A DNA stretch of 64,000 nt from Misgurnus anguillicaudatus. Lineage: Eukaryota > Chordata > Actinopteri > Cypriniformes > Cobitidae. A program made the translations under genes and the position numbers. The notes beneath the pieces are model-generated. The model was given only the letters and a program-made list of their open reading frames with translations, made no database searches and was not told the DNA's origin. Location of the stretch: positions 4,394,501 to 4,458,500 of the forward strand of contig NC_073351.2 of NCBI RefSeq assembly GCF_027580225.2, read 5' to 3'. Of the stretch, positions 60,115 to 64,000 are shown one piece after another (positions within the stretch are counted from its first letter, which is position 1; every line of letters begins with the position of its first letter).

Positions 60115-60570
60115 TCTTGATATATTAGTCACATAATTTTTTTATTCTTTTTTCGTGATATTATCATGAATTTCCGTGTTTTTCTGTGATCGAATTCCTG
60201 TTTTCATGTGATTATCACGTATTGGTTACTCAACTGCTTTTTTCTATTTTTAAACCATTGTCGGTTCGGTTTAGGGTTAGATTTGGTGCTTGCATTGTCA
60301 CTTTATATGTTGGCTTATACTATATTCATTCTGATTTATTTTTTTATATGGCGCCTGTCGTTAGGGTTAGAGTTGGGTTTGGGTTGGGATGTCATTTTAT
60401 GTAAATCTAACCCTTAACCAAAGCGACAATGGTAAGAAAATAGGACAAAGCTGTTGAGTAACCAATACGTGACATTCACACCTTAACAGGAATTCGTTAT
60501 ACGATCACGAAAAAACGTGGAAATAATATCACGAAAAAATATTCTGTGACTATATAACGAAATTTCTAGA
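60115..60570. repeat. Fold-back repeat with CACGAAA / TTTCGTG arms
   Basis: The arms share GTGATATTATCATGAATTTC, GATCGAATTCCTGTT and ATTGGTTACTCAAC with their inverses at 60448-60570. The short loop region contains TTAGGGTTAG-type sequence. Confidence 0.75.
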
Positions 60571-60719
60571 TTTCCAAAGGTTTTAGAAGCGAAATCTGTT
60601 TTTGTAAAATACCTCTTTAGGTGCCTTTTCCTGTCTGTGTCACGCTATGATTGTCATGTTACAGTCAGTCATCCGATCCCAGTACAGGAAGTTAACCTCA
60701 ATATATTATCGTTCATTTT

Positions 60720-61740
60720 GAGGGATTGGGCACCAGGAGTGAGTTTGTAAAAGTCTTTTGAGCAGAACCTCGATGCTGCGCGCTAATCAATAAAAGTGTC
60801 AAGCCTCAAACACAAGCACAAGGTCAGTGAGAACCTAAACAAGGCCTTCAGCAGAATATATCTGCACCTCTTGCCATCCGTTCCTCTCGGTGACAGATTC
60901 TGGGGTCACGCTGTCCCCGGTCTGGACTCCTAATTTACGAGCCGCCGTCTCCGGGTCTCCTTCTTGCTGCTCCGTTCGTTTATTTTTGATGAAACTGACC
61001 CCAGACGCCGAACATATGCATGATCTTCACTCTTCAATGTCCTCTCACTTATGAAACGTAAAGAACATGGACCGAATTGTACGGTGGAAGTTAAATTATT
61101 ATCAATTTTTCACATAAATGAAGAAATGAAAAAATTGAAGAGAAAATTGAAAGTGGGCACTTTGACTTCCAGCGTGAACACTGCGGCCATTAGGTCTTAA
61201 TTGCTAGGTCACAGCTCGAACGGGAAATGTAATAAAAACAATTAACCTGTAGCCAATGTTTCTTTTTTTCTTAAATTCGTGAAGGGCAAAGCTCTTTATT
61301 CTGCTATATTCTACCGCCTCTCAATGCAATGCTGGAGTAGCGCTGGTCATTTACTGTCCCTATTAAGGTGCCACTAAGCCGTAATGATAAGAGCACTAGC
61401 AGCTTGTTGACATAGCGCTCACGCTCCATGTCTGTTATCTTAAAGCCTGATGAACATAACCTGGAAATGTTAGTATGATAAGCACTGAATTAAGCCTGCC
61501 TATTAAGCGTGAAGGAGCCTGTGAGAGCCCCTAATGCTTAATATATGTGTTTGCATTGTTTAAGGATCATTTGTTAAATGATGCAGTCCCACCACTTGTT
61601 TGCAGAGATTTGGTATCAGTATCCCATACTTAGCACACCAGCTGTTGTACAGTGTGTGTGTGTATCAGTAATGTGGCGTGCCTTAAGGTGTGTGACACTA
61701 TAAACTCTCATTAATGTGAGATCCAGCCATGACCTGAATG
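60720..61740. other. Unique-looking intergenic stretch, possible conserved non-coding element
   Basis: About 1 kb without any of the repeats seen elsewhere, more balanced in base composition than its surroundings and without a credible ORF. Contains TTAGGTCTTAATTGCTAGGT (61192-61211), two AGGTC half-sites around TAATTG. Purely sequence-based; no alignment available. Confidence 0.35.
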
Positions 61741-61959
61741 ATTTGATTCATTGTATGGCACCCTTTCACTACTGAATGAATCTTTTGCAAATCAAACAGG
61801 AGAAGTTGAGGCTTTTGATTTATGTTCTGACTTGTGTTTATGTGCAATTCCACAACAAAACGTTGGCTTTTGTAAGTCAGGAAACTGTTTGTTTCTTAAA
61901 GACATTCCAGCAAAGATTTATTGTGAGAACTGGTTAATCTATCAATTTCAATTCACCTA

Positions 61960-63430
61960 ACCTGCATGTCTTTGACTGTAGGAGGAAACCAGAGTACACT
62001 GATCTAATGGAAAGTCGAGTTATAGTCACGAAAAATTGATACATTTATTCTTGTACATGGCACGAAATTCAGCTTTAGTAGTTTGTCTGGGCATTCATAT
62101 CTTAATGATTATAGGTAAACAAACTTGGCTGTCCTCGAAGGGAGCTCTGAACCTGAGGCCGGGGCTTGAGCCTCAAGTTCAACCCCCTACAACAGAACTA
62201 CACAGAGGAAGTTGCACGACTTTCTTTTTCGTGGCATTTTATTCATAGTTTTTTCCTTTTTGTCTTACCATTGTCACTTGGGGTTAGAATCACTTTCTGT
62301 GATTTTTACATTTTTAGAGATCCTAACCTAAACCCCAACTCCAGACGAGAATTGTTTTAAAAGTGGAAGAAAACATGTAGAAACCAATACTAACCCAAAC
62401 CCCAAATCTTACCCCAATCCATAATGATTTAAATATAGGGAAAAAACAATGAGAAAACAATACATAAAATGACACAAAAAAGAAAGTTGTGCCATGGAAA
62501 CGAAAAACTTTATAGAAATTTGTGTGAGTGACACCAAAAAAAAACATTCATGCTTGCAAGGTATAGTGGAAGATTTTCCCAAATTTTAGAAAAAAATGCA
62601 CATGCACAACACTCTACCTGCTCCCGAGAGGGAACGCCTATTAAACGTGTGCACGAGAGAGAGCATGCACGAGCCTAGTTCTTCTCATGCACGCTCTGTT
62701 TACAAGTTGCCTGACATGGCTCATACATTTAGATGTTTACCGTGTCTGTGCGGGCTAGCATCGCTAATCATAGCTTACATCAGCTTTAACTAGCAGTGAT
62801 TTTAAATGGATTTCTCCAAATAGCATGACAAACTTTACCTGTTGAGTAGAAACTTCCCGACTGAGGCATCAGTGGGAAGCCCAAACTGTGCTTTTAGCGC
62901 ACGCCAGTGTATGAAATATTCTCCCATAAACACTCTGGTCTTGTTTCTTTCTTCAGACGCCTTTTCTCTTCTTGTCATGCAATTCGTAGACACTTGTTCT
63001 CTTGCGACCCTCAGACATTTTTAAAAAACATGGTGAGAACGCGAGCTTTAATGACTGTCTCAAACCGTAGCACACCACACATATACACCTGAAAGTGCGC
63101 ATGTGCTTAAAGCGAACCGAGGGATGATCACGTGCGACGGCCTTAAGTCAACATATCACCAGAATGATTGACAATTAGGATGACCATTAATCTTGATGAT
63201 CTACCCGGAAAGAAAAAAAATCCTCCGCTATACCTTCAAGGCACGAAAAAAGCTGAATTTCGTGCCATGGACACAAATAAATATTTTTTTTGTGACTACA
63301 ACACGACTTTCCGTGAGATCATGTTGAACTAGAGTACGTGGACTAAACCCACGCTTACACAAGGAGAACATACAAACTACACACAATAAGACCTCCTGAC
63401 CCAACCGGAGGTCAAACATGGGGACCCTAG
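61960..63430 (+). repeat. Common teleost repeat split by an insertion
   Basis: The left half CATGTCTTTGACTGTAGGAG then GAAACCAGAGTAC, and the right half GGACTAAACCCACGC then ACAAGGAGAACATACAAACT and CACAC, together form the widespread fish repeat segment (ATGTCTTTGGACTGTGGGAG...CACGCAGACACGG...). The halves are separated by 61998-63330. Confidence 0.7.
61998..63330. mobile_element. Element with GGAAAGTCG..GGCACGAAATTCAGC inverted repeats, 7-bp duplication AGAGTAC
   Basis: AGAGTAC at 61991-61997 and 63331-63337. The first and last about 75 bases are imperfect inverses, including GGAAAGTCG, TAGTCAC and CATGGCACGAAATTCAGC. An inner fold-back at 62214-62505 (GCACGACTTTCTTTTTCGTG and inverse) is present. 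Confidence 0.85.
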
Positions 63431-63689
63431 TGTGTGAAAACAGGGCCACACAGGAAGCTTTACAAATGTGCCATTTTGATATAATCTTTATCTCGTTTTT
63501 CAAAAAATGTCTGGGCTTAAATAAAAATAAGTCAGCTATTGAAATACTTTAGGGGTTCTGGGCTGTAAAATAAATGTAAAGTGCTATCTTTATAAATCTG
63601 AGCCCTGTCTGAGAAGTTGACCTTTACTAAAATTTTAAGATTTTTTTTTTCTGAAATATTTGTGGAGCCAATACTAAAAATGTTGGGAT

Positions 63690-63895
63690 TTTACAACCCA
63701 GCAATGGGTCAAATATAGTGAAAAACCAAACCCATTGGGTTGTAATGTAACCTACTGTACTGTATGCAGGGTTGTTTCAACCTAGTTGTTTTAACCCATT
63801 GTTGGGTTTAATTATAAACATTTTCTGGATTATTTTAACCCACTGGTTAGGTTTGTCCATTTCTGTCCCAATGCTGTGTTGAAAATACCCCGGCA
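63690..63895. repeat. AACCCA/TGGGTT repeat
   Basis: Several inverted and direct copies of AACCCATTGGGTT-like motifs (AACCCAGCAATGGGT, AACCCATTGTTGGGTT). Common short repeat in fish genomes. Confidence 0.6.
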
Positions 63896-63905
63896 TGTTT
63901 TAGAG

Positions 63906-64000
63906 CAGTGGTTCTCAAACTGGGGGGCCGCGAGATGGTGCTGGGGGGCCCAGTTTTATGACATTTTTAAAATACATTAATTTATCATGAATTCTGTGTA
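63906..64000 (+). mobile_element. hAT-type element, left end only
   Basis: Starts CAGTGGTTCTCAAACTGGGG, the typical hAT terminal sequence, followed by GGGCCGCGAGATGG. It runs off the window end. Confidence 0.7.

Overview
The window is vertebrate genomic DNA, almost certainly from a teleost fish and most likely a cyprinid. Evidence: spliced genes with long introns, protein sequences close to vertebrate HIPK3 and IQCG, and a dense load of fish-type DNA transposons (Tc1, hAT-like, and TTAA-flanked fold-back MITEs), plus a tRNA-derived SINE. No prokaryotic features are present.

Two protein genes are supported. On the minus strand, 685-38119 holds eleven coding exons of a homeodomain-interacting protein kinase, best matched to HIPK3. 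About 917 codons can be chained with consistent splice phases. The last exons, encoding the C-terminal part, lie beyond the left edge of the window. A probable non-coding exon 1 with upstream ORFs sits at about 48.04-48.4 kb. On the plus strand, 50788-55227 (perhaps from 48804) holds the gene for IQCG/DRC9, a ciliary dynein regulatory complex subunit. Nine exons are well supported and a tenth, the first, is a candidate. The two genes are head to head around a compact region at about 48.1-48.9 kb that carries a YY1-like site, a perfect NRF1-like palindrome and a perfect RFX X-box.

Layout: 1-20 kb, 3' coding exons of hipk3 split by introns full of transposons (a MITE-derived minisatellite at 4.0-4.9 kb, a SINE, a dead Tc1 at 5.26-6.84 kb, and TTAA elements at 8.3, 8.7, 11.7, 12.1 and 17.2 kb). 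20.1-20.3 kb, hipk3 kinase exon 3. 20.3-36.9 kb, a 16.6-kb intron with a multi-level nested transposon stack at 20.9-24.4 kb and several fold-backs. 36.9-38.1 kb, the large hipk3 exon 2. 38.1-48.0 kb, intron 1. 48.0-48.9 kb, the shared promoter region. 48.9-55.2 kb, iqcg. 55.3-64 kb, intergenic sequence packed with nested elements, except about 60.7-61.6 kb, which looks unique and may be regulatory.

The most notable structure is the transposon layer: target-site duplications can be read directly for more than a dozen insertions, so their order can be worked out. No previously undescribed multi-gene system was found. The best leads are the group of CAGGG-ended elements with 5-bp target duplications, the TTAA/AGG...CCT fold-back group (including two copies that share one TTAA), the inverted repeat pair around hipk3 exons 4-5, and the compact hipk3/iqcg divergent promoter.
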